Shown here piece by piece: positions 20,972 through 31,991 of a stretch of DNA of 64,000 nt. The DNA lies in NCBI GenBank assembly GCA_030278955.1, contig JAOANR010000005.1:28201849-28265848 (forward strand). Direction: 5' to 3'. This DNA is from Hygrophila difformis. Lineage: Eukaryota; Streptophyta; Magnoliopsida; Lamiales; Acanthaceae. The notes under the pieces are model-generated. The model ran no database searches, had not been told where the DNA came from, and saw nothing but the letters and a program-made list of their open reading frames with translations. Positions within the stretch are counted from its first letter, which is position 1. Every line of letters begins with the position of its first letter. The translations under genes and the position numbers were made by a program.

Positions 20972-22370
20972 ACCGAACCGAACTGCCTAGAATTGGATCT
21001 TGAAATTCTTGACAGAACTTAGGTCCGATCTTGATCATGTTTTTGACATAGGTTCTAGACCGATTTAGATCTTTGGCAGAATATGAAAGTTGTAGATAAA
21101 TGTCTTCCGAAGGTCTCTGTAAAATTTCATTAATTTTGGATTTGATTTGCTATGGTAGATCATGATAATCTTGAACTGCTGTATATGAATTTCGGACAGA
21201 TTTAGGTTATGATGAAAATTAATGTATTTGACCTATTTCAGTATCTCGGATTGAAAAAGTTAAAACATGAAAGTTGTGCATCTCGACGTTTCTGGGTCAG
21301 TGGTAAAATTTCAGAATTTTTGGAATTAAATTCGATTTTTACTGAATTTTGGAGTAAACTGTGGTTCACCGAGTCAAATCTTGAAATATTGTTGAAACGG
21401 TGAAACTAGCCTTTAAGGTTGAAACGAGTAGAAGACTCTTTTAAATAATTATATGAAATCTGGAAATTTAGGGAATCCCCTTTACAAACTTGATCTTTAA
21501 AATTAGGGGGTGAGTGCTCTGCAGGGTGCCCTCCTAACGATTCACTTCGTGCCTATATGGACGATGGTGACCCCACGCGAAATATTTGAGATATGTTGCC
21601 AAAACGGCATGAGATATATGGCCTACACTCTCGTGAATATCCTTATGGGTTTCTCGAGGCTCCGGAGTGGTACTGGGTATGGCAGATACGGCTGCGGCTG
21701 CCCGTTTCCGGCTAAATTGACGAGATTGCGATGCAATCGTGAAATACTTGACGAGATTGCGATGCAATCGTGAAATACTTGAAATACTATCTTGGGAGTA
21801 ATGGGGATAGTTAAATATTTTAATTGTTGTTCTTTAAATTATTAAATGCTTTATTTAAATTAATTATGGCTTCATTTAAATTATTTATGAATATTATCAT
21901 GCTTTTATGTAAATATTAAATTAATGGTTTTTAAACCCTACGATCATGCATGTGTTAACTTACTCAGCAAGTTGTGCTGACCAAACCGTCCTATTTTCCT
22001 TTTTCCTTACAGAGTATGTGGAATGATCATGAGCACGTTCATGCATGGGGGAACCATAATTTTGCAAACTTTATTATTTAAATTCTTGCATTAGACATTA
22101 GAATAAACGGGCCTGTTTAACCCGAGTTTTGACCATGTTGGTCGTATTTACATTTCCGCTGCACTATTATACTTAAATACTTTTTCCGCTGCGCTATGAT
22201 ATTATTATTTTCGAGATTATATGTATGGGATGTTTGCAAATGTTTTCAAAGCTTTTAAATACTGAAATACCTAGCCTTGCATCTCTTTAGTAAGCCGGAG
22301 AAACCGTGTCTTATTAGGGAGGTGTCGCGGTGACATCCCGACCTGGGTGACCAAAAACCTGGGTGTTACA
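20972..22370 (+). repeat. Element C 5' LTR, 3' part
   Basis: Corresponds to about 29503-30896 of the 3' LTR with scattered differences. Contains degenerate repeats, a GCCAAAACGGC mini-hairpin, a 31-bp unit with stem GATTGC / GCAATC repeated twice near 21716-21777, the conserved hairpin 21964-21980, the acceptor-like CCTTACAG ending at 22012, and the end GGGTGTTACA. The 5' half is in the gap. Confidence 0.9.
21964..21980 (+). other. Conserved LTR hairpin (C 5' LTR)
   Basis: Stem TCAGCA / TGCTGA, loop AGTTG, 32 nt before the acceptor-like CCTTACAG. Confidence 0.68.
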
Positions 22371-22373
22371 AGT

Positions 22374-22385
22374 TGGTATCAGAGC
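22374..22385 (+). promoter_or_regulatory. Element C primer binding site (tRNA-iMet)
   Basis: TGGTATCAGAGC three bases after the LTR end, intact. Confidence 0.92.
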
Positions 22386-22619
22386 CCGGCTATTTTTAAA
22401 GTATTATTTTTAAACCATTATTATTTTTAAACTATTATTTTTAAACCATTATTATTTTTAAACTACTATTAATATTTTGACTATTATTTTAAGTTTTAAA
22501 GTATTATTTCCATGGAGAAATTTTTATTTTAAAACCCATGGAAAAATATATATATAGTGCATTTAATTATTTTTGGGGGGAAATCATTATTTGCATTTGC
22601 ATATTGCATCTCTTATATG

Positions 22620-22711
22620 AACTTAGAATCTTGGCGAATTTCAACTTAGAATCTTGGCGAATTTCAACTTAGAATCTTGGCGAAGTTTAACTTAGAATCT
22701 TGGCGAATATT
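22620..22711 (+). repeat. 23-bp minisatellite, four copies
   Basis: Four head-to-tail copies of a 23-bp unit beginning aacttagaatcttggcgaa, at 22620, 22643, 22666 and 22689, in the leader of C just before the accessory ORF. Not present in A or B. Confidence 0.9.
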
Positions 22712-22736
22712 AACTGAGATCTCTTGCTTGCGCTAG

Positions 22737-23072
22737 ATGGCTAGTCAAGATATGATGCAGTTGATGATCAAAATGATGAACGTTCACCTTGACTCCCAAC
22801 AAACCATAGAACAAATGAAATACCGTATGGCTCAATTGGAGGCCAATTTGCACCACATGGGCAACTTGAGAGAGGCAGATCACCACCGCATAAACCAACT
22901 CGAACGCCAAGTCCAAACCCTCACTACACAAAACCTAATACTGAAGGAGCACATCGATGCCCTTGGGCAAGACTTGAACACTATCTTTGACGATCTACTG
23001 CCGCCAAGTTCGGAGGAGGAAGACCCGGAAGAGGATCCCGCTACCCCACCGGAAGACGTCTTGAGACGCTAG
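22737..23072 (+). CDS. Accessory coiled-coil ORF of C
   Basis: A 111-residue intact frame in the same position as the ORFs in A and B. The N-terminus (MASQDMMQLMIKMMNVHLDS) is diverged but keeps the pattern of Met/Leu followed by HLDSQQ. Coiled-coil heptads run through about residues 25-85 (QLERQVQTLTTQNLILKEHI). The tail is acidic (PPSSEEEDPEEDP) but lacks the Ile-Asp-Ile part of the SUMO-interaction-like motif of A and B. Retention of an open frame in three diverged elements suggests past selection. Function is unknown. Confidence 0.7.
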   Translation: MASQDMMQLMIKMMNVHLDSQQTIEQMKYRMAQLEANLHHMGNLREADHHRINQLERQVQTLTTQNLILKEHIDALGQDLNTIFDDLLPPSSEEEDPEEDPATPPEDVLRR

Positions 23073-23189
23073 GAATTCTACTTATAGTAGATACTATTTT
23101 GCTAGGAAAATATTTCTACTTTTGTACTAAAATTTCTTTTGAGGAAATAAAATGCCCAATTTATTTATGATAAATCGAAAGAAAAAAAA

Positions 23190-23207
23190 ACGGACAGACC
23201 TGTCCGT
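23190..23207 (+). other. A-tract-flanked hairpin before gag (C)
   Basis: Stem ACGGACAG / CTGTCCGT with a 2-nt spacer (AC), between two A-runs; equivalent to 15963-15978 in A with a compensatory A-T to G-C change. Confidence 0.55.
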
Positions 23208-23392
23208 ACACAAAAAAAAGGGAAAAAAATCGAAATAAAATAAAGCAAATTAAAATAAAACCCCGAAGCGTACAACGCTTCTTAGTTCGATCGAGCACCA
23301 CGTGCTAAATTACAAAACACATATACATTTGTAGAAATTGCTTAGGCTATATGTTAAATTCACAAGTCCTAATCCACCCTATTTGTACCAGA

Positions 23393-24661
23393 ATGGCACC
23401 CAGAGGAAGAGGAAGAGGAAGAACTCAACCCGCTCCCTAAACCACCACCGAAACACCTACCGAAATACCTCCAAATGTCACGGAACCGGCCCAACCTGTA
23501 GAGGAACAACCTCAAGGTGCGCAGGACGCCCCCGCACCGAACAATGTGGGCGATCGTCTTCGGACGATAGAGGAGGTTTTGATTGCGCTAGGAAACGCGC
23601 AAGTCAACCAGGGCCAAGCTGCGGCGGTACCCCTGCCCCAAGCTCGCCCTAACTATCTGGCTATGATGAATCCCTACCAGCCACCCCACTATGCTGGTGA
23701 GGAGAATCCAGCCAAACTGGAAGAATGGATCCGAACCTTCGACAAGCTGCTGGGAGCAGTCAAATGTCCGGAAGGAGAGAGGGTGCATGTCGCTTCGTAC
23801 TACTTGGGAGGCGAAGCGGACGACTGGTGGCAGGCAACTCAAGCCAAGCTGACTGAAGATGACGAGCCCTACTCGTGGACGGAGATGATGGAACTACTCA
23901 GGGATCGATTCTATCCCTTGAGTACTAAAGCCGCCATGTACGAAGAATTCCTGTCACTGAAGCAAGGAGGCCAAACCGTACAAGAGTACTACACACGATT
24001 CAAGGAACTGGTGAGGTTCGCCCCAAGACTCGTACCCACGGATGCAGAGAAAGCACAGAAGTTCGAGATGGGACTGAACCTGTCTGTTCGCGAGGTGATC
24101 GCGGGGATACACTACCCCGATTTGCAAGCTGTGTATGACCGCGCTGTGGCGGTAGCGCGTGTGCAACAACTGAAGAGAAGGGTGAGTGGGGAGTCCAGCA
24201 GGGGTCCCCAAGACAAGAGAAACCGGGACTCGAGAAGCGAGAACAACACTGGAAGGAACGAACAGCGGAGAGGGTCGAATAGGCCTCAACAAGCCAACAA
24301 TGGGAGAAGGTTTAACCAAGAAGAACCTGTACCACCCTGCCCAAGGTGTGGACGACCCCATCTGACGAGGGGATGCCCACAACAGGGCGCCTGCTTCCGA
24401 TGTGGTCGAATGGGTCACATGCGTCAGGAGTGTCGAACTAGGCTCGAAAACATAACGAAAAGGGAAGACTTGGTCACGGGGCAGGAACAGCCTCAGAACC
24501 AAAATGGGCGGAACGGGAATAACTAGGGGTATAGACCCCCTCAAAACCAATTTAGGCCGCCGAATCAGAACCAGAACCAACGACCTCCGCCACCGCAGAA
24601 TCAAAACCAACAGCAAAACCAGCAGCAGAGTGCGAATCAGCAGGGCAACCAAGGACGCCCT
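23393..24661 (+). pseudogene. gag: Element C gag, two premature stops
   Basis: Starts MAPRGRGRGR at 23393. An early TAA at codon 16 (23438) and a TAG at 24524 are the only breaks; the frame is otherwise open and shared with pol, so gag-pol was one fused polyprotein. Capsid blocks (HYAGEENPAKLEEWIRTFD; VQEYYTRFKELVRFAPRLVP) and two zinc knuckles (CPRCGRPHLTRGC, CFRCGRMGHMRQEC) are intact. The linker is rich in Asn, Gln and Pro. Both stops can be explained by single C-to-T changes from Gln codons, as decay of methylated cytosines would produce. Confidence 0.88.
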
Positions 24662-27600
24662 GTGGGGAGGCTCAACGTGGTTAACCAAGCGGACGTGCCT
24701 GCACAAGGAGAAGTGATGGCAGGTACATTTCACGTTTTGAATACACCCCTTAGAGTTCTATTTGATTCGGGAGCTAGTTGCTCGATCATAGCATCAAGGA
24801 TAGTGTCTGAGTTAGATCTACCTGAGTGCGAGAGAATTAGCTTAGGAATTGAATTGCCATCTGGAGAAGTAGTATCTTGCTCTAAACGATATAACGGAAT
24901 TCCTGTAGTGATAAAGAACGTAGAATTCTTCGCGAACTTAGTAGAATTTAACTTAAGAGACTTTGACATTATACTGGGGATGGATTGGTTAACTCAGTAT
25001 AAGGCGGTGATCGAATGCCAAAAGCAAAAGATCACCTTGTCAAAAAGTAGGGGAAAGAGAGTTATCTTTTACTCTCAGCCCCCTAAGAAGAGTAACAAAA
25101 TCATTAGTGCACTTAAACTAAGTAACTTGATGCGTAAGGGGTATGAACTATATGCGTGCTATGTGCACAACCTTGAGGCGGAAGAGAACAAGGTTGATAG
25201 CATACCAGTGGTAAGAGAATACCCGGACGTGTTTCCTGAAGACATCCCGGGAATGCCACCTGAGAGAATCTTGAGTTCACTATAGATCTCGTTCCGGGCA
25301 CAGAGCCTGTCTCAAAAGCTCCGTACCGGATGGCACCACTGGAAATGAAGGAGTTAAAAGACCAACTCGAGGAGCTGTTAGGAAAGGGGTATATAAGGCC
25401 GAGTACTTCCCCCTGGGGAGCACCGGTTTTATTTGTTAAGAAGAAAGAAGGAGGGTTACGTCATTGCATAGATTACCGAGGATTAAACCAAGTGACTATC
25501 AAGAATAAATACCCTTTGCCGAGAATTGAGGATCTATTTGATCAACTGAAGGGAGCTTCAGTATTCTCGAAGATCGACTTACGATATGGGTATCACCAGC
25601 TGAGAATTGCCGAAAAAGACATTCCGAAGACGGCGTTTCGAACTCGATATGGTCACTACGAGTTCACAGTGTTATCCTTTGGGTTAACAAATGCTCCGGC
25701 AATGTTCATGAACCTCATAAACAATGTATTTCGAGAGCTGTTAGATCAGTGCGTAGTGGTGTTCATTGATGACATCCTTATCTACTCGAAAAACGAGGAG
25801 GAGCATGCCCAGCACTTGCACCAAGTGTTAGGGACCTTGCAAAAGAATCAGCTATACGACAAACTGTCCAAATGCGACTTTTGGTTGAAGGAGGTAGCAT
25901 TTCTTGGACATATAGTATCCGCTAATTGAGTTTCAGTGGATCTGGCAAAAGTCTCTGCTGTAACTGAGTGGGCAACTCCCAAGAGCCAAACTGAGATAAG
26001 GAGTTTCCTTGGATTAGCCGGGTACTATAGACGGTTCGTGAAGGATTTTTCGAAAATCGCACGACCTTTGACCCAGCTACTTAAGAAGGGAGTAAAATAC
26101 GTGTGGACAAAGGCTTGTGAGACAGCGTATCAAGAGCTGAAGAAACGACTCACAACCACACCCGTATTAACACTACCATCAGAGAATGGTGACTTCGAAG
26201 TTTACAGCGATGCTTCGAAGGAAGGTTTAGGTTGTGTCTTGATGCAAGACTCGAGAGTCGTAGCGTATGCATCACGCCAACTGAAACCTCACGAGGAGAA
26301 TTATCCGACACATGACCTGGAGTTGGCAGCGGTCGTTTTCGCTCTAAAGATATGGAGGCATTATCTTTATGGGCGGAAGTGTCGAATGTTCACCGACCAC
26401 AAGAGCTTGAAATATATATTCACTCAGAAGGAGTTGAATTTGAGACAGCAAAGGTGGTTGGAACTTATTAAAGACTACGATTTAGAGATATCATATGACG
26501 AGGGGAAGGCGAATGTGGTAGCCGATGCCCTAAGTCGAAAAACCCAACACGTGACGAACTCGTTGGTAATTCCGCCGGCATTGTACATGGAGTTAGCAAG
26601 ATTGGAGTTAGAACTTGTGCATCCTGGCACAGTGAGTGAAACGATCAACGCCATGGTCGTAGAAACTCCAATATTGGACGAGGTTAAGCTCGCCCAACCA
26701 GGCGATGCGAAACTCGAGAAGATAAGGGGGTATATTGCCGAAGGAAAGGCAATAGGGTTTGCTGTCCATGAGGATGGAAGCATTCGTTTCAAAGGGAGAT
26801 GGTGCGTGCCCCTTAAATGTGCCGAGTTGAAACAAAGGTTGATGGAGGAAGGGCATAACACCCCATATTCAGTGCATCCCGGAGGCGACAAACTCTACAA
26901 AGATCTGAAGAAGATCTATTGGTGGCCGGGAATGAAGAAGGAAGTGGCAGACTTCGTGGCGAAATGTCTCACCTGCCAAAAGTTTAAGGCAGTGCGATAT
27001 AAACCCTTAGGACTGATGCAACCACTAGAGATTCCAAGTTGGAAGTGGGATAGCATCTCAATGGATTTTGTCTCGGGATTACCCCGATCACCTAAAGGCA
27101 TGAACAAGATTTGGGTGATTGTGGATAGGCTAACGAAGACAGCCATATTTATCCCGATGAAGGACACGTGGACTATGGACCAATTGGCCCGAGCCTACGT
27201 TGATAATGTGGTACGACGACATGGAGTACCACATGACATCATTTCCGATAGAGACAGTAGATTTGTCTCTCACTTTTGGACGGAGTTACAAAAAGCTCTC
27301 GGTACTCAAATCAAAATGAGCACCGCATTCCACCCGATGACGGATGGTCAAACTGAGAGAACAATCCAAACACTAAAAGACATGCTGAGAGCATGCGTGT
27401 TGGAATTTAAGGGAAATTGGGAATCCCATTTACCCTTAATCGAATTCTCTTATAATAATAGCTACCACGCTAGCATTGGCATGGCACCTTTCGAGGCGTT
27501 GTATGGACGAAAGTGCCGAAGCCCGTTGAGCTGGGAAGAAAACGATAAGTCAGTGGTAGTGGGGCCACAACTTATCGAAGACATGGCTCAACAAATCAAA

Positions 27601-28128
27601 GTGATTCAAGGAAAAATGAAAGCCGCTCAAGACCGTCAGAAGAGTTACGCTGACGTGAGACGACGAGACCTAGAATTTCAAGTGGGAGATAGGGTCATGC
27701 TAAAGATATCACCCATGAAGGGGGTGATGCGCTTTGGCAAGCGAGGAAAGTTGAGTCCTCGATACATAGGACCTTACGAGATTCTAGAACGAGTCGGAAA
27801 TTTAGCCTACCGACTGGCTTTACCGCCACAATTAGATCGAGTTCATAATGTCTTCCATGTCTCACAACTAAAGAAGTATGTGCCGGACCCGACACATGTA
27901 CTTCAACCGGAGATAATTGAGCTCGATGAAGATTTGACTTATGAAGAAGTCACAGTGCGTATTCTCGACACTAAGGAACGAGTAACGAGGAACAAAACCG
28001 TCAAAATGATCAAGGTTCTTTGGTCGAACCACGAAAGTGAGACGGCAACTTGGGAAGTCGAATCCGACATGAGAGAACGCTACCCGACATTGTTCCAAAC
28101 CGATACCGACACAGTTATGGGGACATAA
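24662..28128 (+). pseudogene. pol: Element C pol: PR-RT-RH-INT-chromodomain
   Basis: Order: protease (VLFDSGASCSI), reverse transcriptase ([19 protein letters not shown] to [10 protein letters not shown]), RNase H ([17 protein letters not shown], Asp near [11 protein letters not shown]), integrase with zinc motif ([11 protein letters not shown] to CLTCQKFKA) and core Asp/Asp/Glu ([22 protein letters not shown]), then a GPY/F-like linker ([16 protein letters not shown]) and chromodomain ([19 protein letters not shown] to [15 protein letters not shown]). One single-base deletion near 25265 and a TGA at about 25927 interrupt it; from 25936 a 730-codon frame is open. It is the best candidate here for a recent enzyme donor. 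Tekay assignment rests on the chromodomain, tRNA-Met site and long LTRs. Confidence 0.92.
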
Positions 28129-28131
28129 CTG
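28112..28131 (+). other. Pre-PPT hairpin of C
   Basis: Stem CAGTTATG / CATAACTG with loop GGGA, overlapping the pol stop codon and 6 nt before the polypurine tract. Confidence 0.7.
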
Positions 28132-28136
28132 CAATC

Positions 28137-28151
28137 TTAAGGGGGAGAGGA
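28137..28151 (+). promoter_or_regulatory. Element C polypurine tract
   Basis: Ttaagggggagagga directly before the LTR start TGTCATACC at 28152. Confidence 0.85.
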
Positions 28152-28193
28152 TGTCATACCACCTATTTTTCATGCATTTTGTAAACTTTTGAA

Positions 28194-28229
28194 CTAAGTT
28201 ATGGCTTGATCCCTTCACAGGGAACGTAG
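28194..28229 (+). other. Nested stem-loop, imperfect (C 3' LTR)
   Basis: CTAAGT / ACGTAG outer stem with one mismatch, inner CCCT / AGGG intact. Same motif as in B and D. Confidence 0.5.
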
Positions 28230-28312
28230 ACAGCTTAGAAGTTTTAATTCTAAGTTCAGTCACAACATAATAAAACAAACAAAAGACCTTAGCACGAGAA
28301 AAGCCGAAACAC

Positions 28313-28330
28313 AACTTCGAGGACGAAGTT
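28313..28330 (+). other. Relic pre-PPT hairpin inside C 3' LTR
   Basis: Stem AACTTCG / CGAAGTT, loop AGGA, followed by purine tract 28337-28350 and TGTAATACCC at 28351. Confidence 0.7.
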
Positions 28331-28744
28331 GATTCTTAAGGAGGGTAGACTGTAATACCCGAGAATTTTCCAACATAAAATAAAACAATAATTAGATAAA
28401 TAAACAATAAATAAAATAAATACAAGAAATAAATAAATCCAGCAAATAAATAAATAAATAAAGATAAGGAAATGAGAAATGAGATTTAACTTAAAAAGGA
28501 ATTAAAGGAATTTAATTAAATAAAAAGAATTGATTAAGGATAAGTAAATTGCACACCGAAACCCGACACCAATGAACTCGAGGATTCGAGTCCAAACATG
28601 CAATTAGACCCGAGTAAAAATTTAGAGAGAAAGTAGAAACCCGAAGATACCCCGGAAATCGGAAAACGGGAGCGTAGAGGGATAGAGGTCCGAAAGAGAG
28701 GAGGAAAGGCACGACGGATCGCACGACCCGCCCGGACCGAAGTC

Positions 28745-28773
28745 CAGGCGAGTGTCGCGCGGTGGCCGCGCGG
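28745..28773 (+). promoter_or_regulatory. CpG-rich palindromic box in C 3' LTR
   Basis: Core CGCGCGGTGGCCGCGCGG (28756-28773), same orientation as in A. Confidence 0.5.
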
Positions 28774-28928
28774 TCGAAGGGAGGAGAGCGCGCCACGACC
28801 GCGCCGTCGGACAGATTCGCCCGTGCGAGATTTTCTCGCTCGAATCCGGATTTTCCGACTTCGGTTGAACACCATTCGGCTCAAGACTCTTAGGGGCAGA
28901 CCTTGGGCGTCCCTAGGTCTTGTTTAAC

Positions 28929-28936
28929 TATAAATA
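28929..28936 (+). promoter_or_regulatory. TATA box of element C LTR
   Basis: TATAAATA downstream of the CpG-rich box and about 150 bp before the first donor-like GGTAAG. Transcription would start near 28960. Confidence 0.6.
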
Positions 28937-30488
28937 AGCCCTCTTAAAAGCTCCGAATACTTTTCCAAAACCCTACAACTCTCTATACGTCCGAAAACCC
29001 TAATTCTGGAGTCGTCGGAGGCACGAGACCAAGGCGAGACTGATTTGGACGAAAATCAGAGTCTCCTAGACGTTGTGGTAAGTTCCGATCCATTCGTCTC
29101 TTACGTTTTGATTCGAAAACGAATCCTAATCTTCTTATTTTTCTTTCTACGCCCCGAATCGAATCTAGAACGTAGAACCCGACGAACGGAGAGGATAGAC
29201 GGAGGACTGGAAGCCACGCCTTCGAAATAGACGATCCCGGATATCTACAAATCTGTAAGTTAATACTTACATGGTTTTGGGAGTAATTAAAACACGAAAC
29301 CTAAAAGCTTAATCGAATCTTGCGAAAATCTGTCATGGAATATTTTCTACCAGCGCAACAGTTTTGACGAATTTTTCCGACCCTTAAAACGACTTCAAAC
29401 GGAAAAACTTAAAACACAAAAAACGTTCCAAAGGCTTAGATATATCTACTGTAAAATTTTCAGAATGTTTAGAGACGAATTGTTATGTGAAAACCAACCG
29501 AAACCGAACTGCCTGGAATTGGATCTTGAAATTCTTGACAGAACTTAGGTCCGATCTTGATCATGTTTTTGACATAGGTTCTAGACCGATTTAGATCTTT
29601 AGCCGAACATGAAAGTTATAGATAAATGTCTTAAGAAGGTCTCTGTAAAATGTCATTAATTTTGGAGTTGATTTGCTATGGTAGATCTTGATAATCGTGA
29701 ACTGCTGTATACGAATTTCGGACAGATTTAGGTTATGACGAAAATTGATGTATTTGACCTATTTTGGTATCTCGGATTGAAAAAGTTAAAACATAAAAGT
29801 TGTTCATCTCGACGTTTCTGAGTCAGTGGTAAAATTTCAGAATTTTTAGAATTAAATTCGATTTTTACTGAATTTTGGAGTAAACCAGGTTGACCGAGTC
29901 AAATCTTGAAATATTGTTGAAACGGTGAAACTAGCCTTTAAGGTTGAAATGAGTAGAAGACTCTTTGAAATAATTATATGAAATCTGGAAATTTAGGAAA
30001 TCCCCTTTACAAACTTGATCTTTAAAATTAGGGGGTGAGTGCTCTGCAGGGTGCCCTCCTAACGATTCACTTCGTGCCTATATGGACGATGGTGACCCCG
30101 CGCGAAATATTTGAGATATGTTGCCAAAACGGCATGAGATATATGGCCTACAATCTCGTGAATATCGTTATGGGTTTCTCGAGGCTCCGGAGTGGTACTG
30201 GGTATGGCAGATACGGCTGCGGCCGCCGGTTTCCGGCTAAATTGACGAGATTGCGATGCAATCGTGAAATACTTGACGAGATTGCGATGCAATCGTGAAA
30301 TACTTGAAATACTATCTTGGGAGTAATGGGGATAGTTAAATATTTTAATTTTTGTTCTTTAAATTATTAAATGCTTTATTTAAATTAATTATGGCTTCAT
30401 TTAAATTATTTATGAATATTATCATGCTTTTATGTAAATATTAAATTAATGGCTTTTAAACCCTACGATCATGCATGTATTAACTTAC

Positions 30489-30505
30489 TCAGCAAGTTGT
30501 GCTGA
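30489..30505 (+). other. Conserved LTR hairpin (C 3' LTR)
   Basis: Stem TCAGCA / TGCTGA, loop AGTTG, before the acceptor-like CCTTACAG ending at 30537. Confidence 0.68.
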
Positions 30506-30896
30506 CCAAACCATTCTATTTTCCTTTTTCCTTACAGAGTATGTGGAATGATCATGAGCACGTTCATGCATGGGGGAACCATATTTTTGCAAACTTTATT
30601 ATTTAAATTCTTGCATTAGACATTAGAATAAACGGGCCTGTTTAACCCGAGTTTTGACCATGTTGGTCGTATTTACATTTCCGCTGCACTATTATACTTC
30701 AATACTTTTTCCGCTGCGCTATGATATTATTATTTTCGAGATTATATTGTCTGGGCTGTTTGCAAATGTTTTCAAAGCTTTTAAATACTGAAATACCTAG
30801 CCTTGCATCTCTTTAGTAAGCCGGAGAAACCGTGTCTTACTAGGGAGGTGTGGCGGTGACATCCCGACCTGGGTGACCAAAAACCGGGGTGTTACA

Positions 30897-31849
30897 AGGT
30901 CTCACCTCGACTGAAATGATCTGTGTTTTAATTGAGAGTCTAGTACCTGTGTAGGGAATGATTTTCAAATATCAATTGTTTTCTCAAAATTGTTGTGTGT
31001 TGGAAATCTTATATTAGATATTGCATCAGATCAGTGTCCAATTGGACTCAGATAAGATGTGATAAATAATACGAGAGGAACAACATATAGGCCTTGGTTA
31101 ATTTCTAAGATAGGGTTGAGTATTCTTTCAATTACTAGCTTCTTCCGCCAAAGCTTAGAATTGAGTCTTGAGTGAGTACATCTGGAATAGATCCTCACGG
31201 GTCTGTTCCATTCAGTTTGTATCTCATAACTAACCAGATATTATGAGCCCTGTGGCTTACTGATATTTGAGAAGTTCTAAATCTGCATCTGGTCACCAAG
31301 ACCAGGGGCTCTTTTATACTAACGGAATGAGATAGCTTTTGAGGCTTCCGAGTGATAGTTTTTTAAATGCTTTCTTTACTACTTTCTTTTAAATGTTTTA
31401 TAGAGGACACTCGGAAAAATTAGAGGTTGGCCGCCGTATATAAGGTTTGAGAGTTATGGATTAGTTCGGTATATAAATTTGGACTTTGGGTGTGACAAGG
31501 GAGAATGATAGGAGTACTTGGCATATCAACTAATGGTATGTTAGGTGTTGCTTATCCACCATGGAGAAATAACACACCTCGGCAGGGGCAGTTATTAATC
31601 TGTGGTACCTTAAATGTTGAGGTCTTAAGAGCATGTAAATTCTGACTGTAAGTACCTGTCTGTTAAAGGGAACATAGTTTAGAAAGCATGAGAGTTAGCT
31701 AACTGATGAATTATCCCAACCAAAGATCTGTGTAATAAAAATGGAAGTTTGATGATTGTTTCATCTGAAGTCTTGTCCAATCTTTATTATTTTCTCCCTG
31801 TCCCTTCTGTCGCATTTTAAATCTGCTTTATAGATAGTATAGCTTAAAT
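30897..31849. other. Non-LTR intergenic sequence, nothing recognised
   Basis: Less AT-rich than its surroundings, with no long frame and no transposon terminus. It may be untranslated or intronic host sequence; nothing supports a specific call. Confidence 0.4.
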
Positions 31850-31985
31850 TTTACATGCTTTCATAGAAAAGTTTTACCCGCTTTCATAGAATAATTTTTA
31901 TTGCTTTCTTAGAATAGATTTAATTGCTTTTTAGAATAATTTTACTATGCTTTGTAGGATAACTTTTATTGCTTTTATAATCTAG
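31850..31985. repeat. Degenerate tandem repeat, about 24-bp unit
   Basis: About six diverged units around the word tgctttcatagaataattttt. No function is suggested. Confidence 0.6.
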
Positions 31986-31991
31986 TTTAAA

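Larger units (their letters stand above)
20972..30896 (+). mobile_element. Element C: nearly complete Tekay-like chromovirus
   Basis: The best-preserved element. Partial 5' LTR (20972-22370), primer binding site 22374-22385, a minisatellite, coiled-coil ORF, gag, pol with chromodomain, polypurine tract, and full 3' LTR (28152-30896). Gag and pol are in one frame apart from a single frameshift and three stops. The left target duplication is lost in the gap, so it could not be matched with aggtc at 30897-30901. Confidence 0.9.
28152..30896 (+). repeat. Element C 3' LTR (2745 bp) with inner relic start
   Basis: Starts TGTCATACCACC after the polypurine tract and ends CCGGGGTGTTACA. About 200 bp inside it lies a second hairpin, a second purine tract and TGTAATACCCGAG (28351), which looks like an older LTR start. 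Then: CpG-rich box about 28745-28773, TATA box 28929-28936, donor-like sites at 29078 and 29255, degenerate repeats, a GCCAAAACGGC mini-hairpin, the 31-bp double repeat near 30244-30305, hairpin 30489-30505 and acceptor-like CCTTACAG ending at 30537. Confidence 0.88.

Noticed and set aside
20388..21038. Frames of about 200 codons across the N gap
   Set aside because: They consist almost wholly of unknown residues and only reflect the gap.
21510..21773. 87-residue frame in C LTR, repeated at 30035-30298
   Set aside because: Conserved only because the two LTRs are copies; it covers the hairpin region and has no protein-like features.
22620..22711. Evenly repeated 23-bp units, CRISPR-like at first glance
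   Set aside because: The units abut with no spacers and the sequence is a plant retrotransposon leader.
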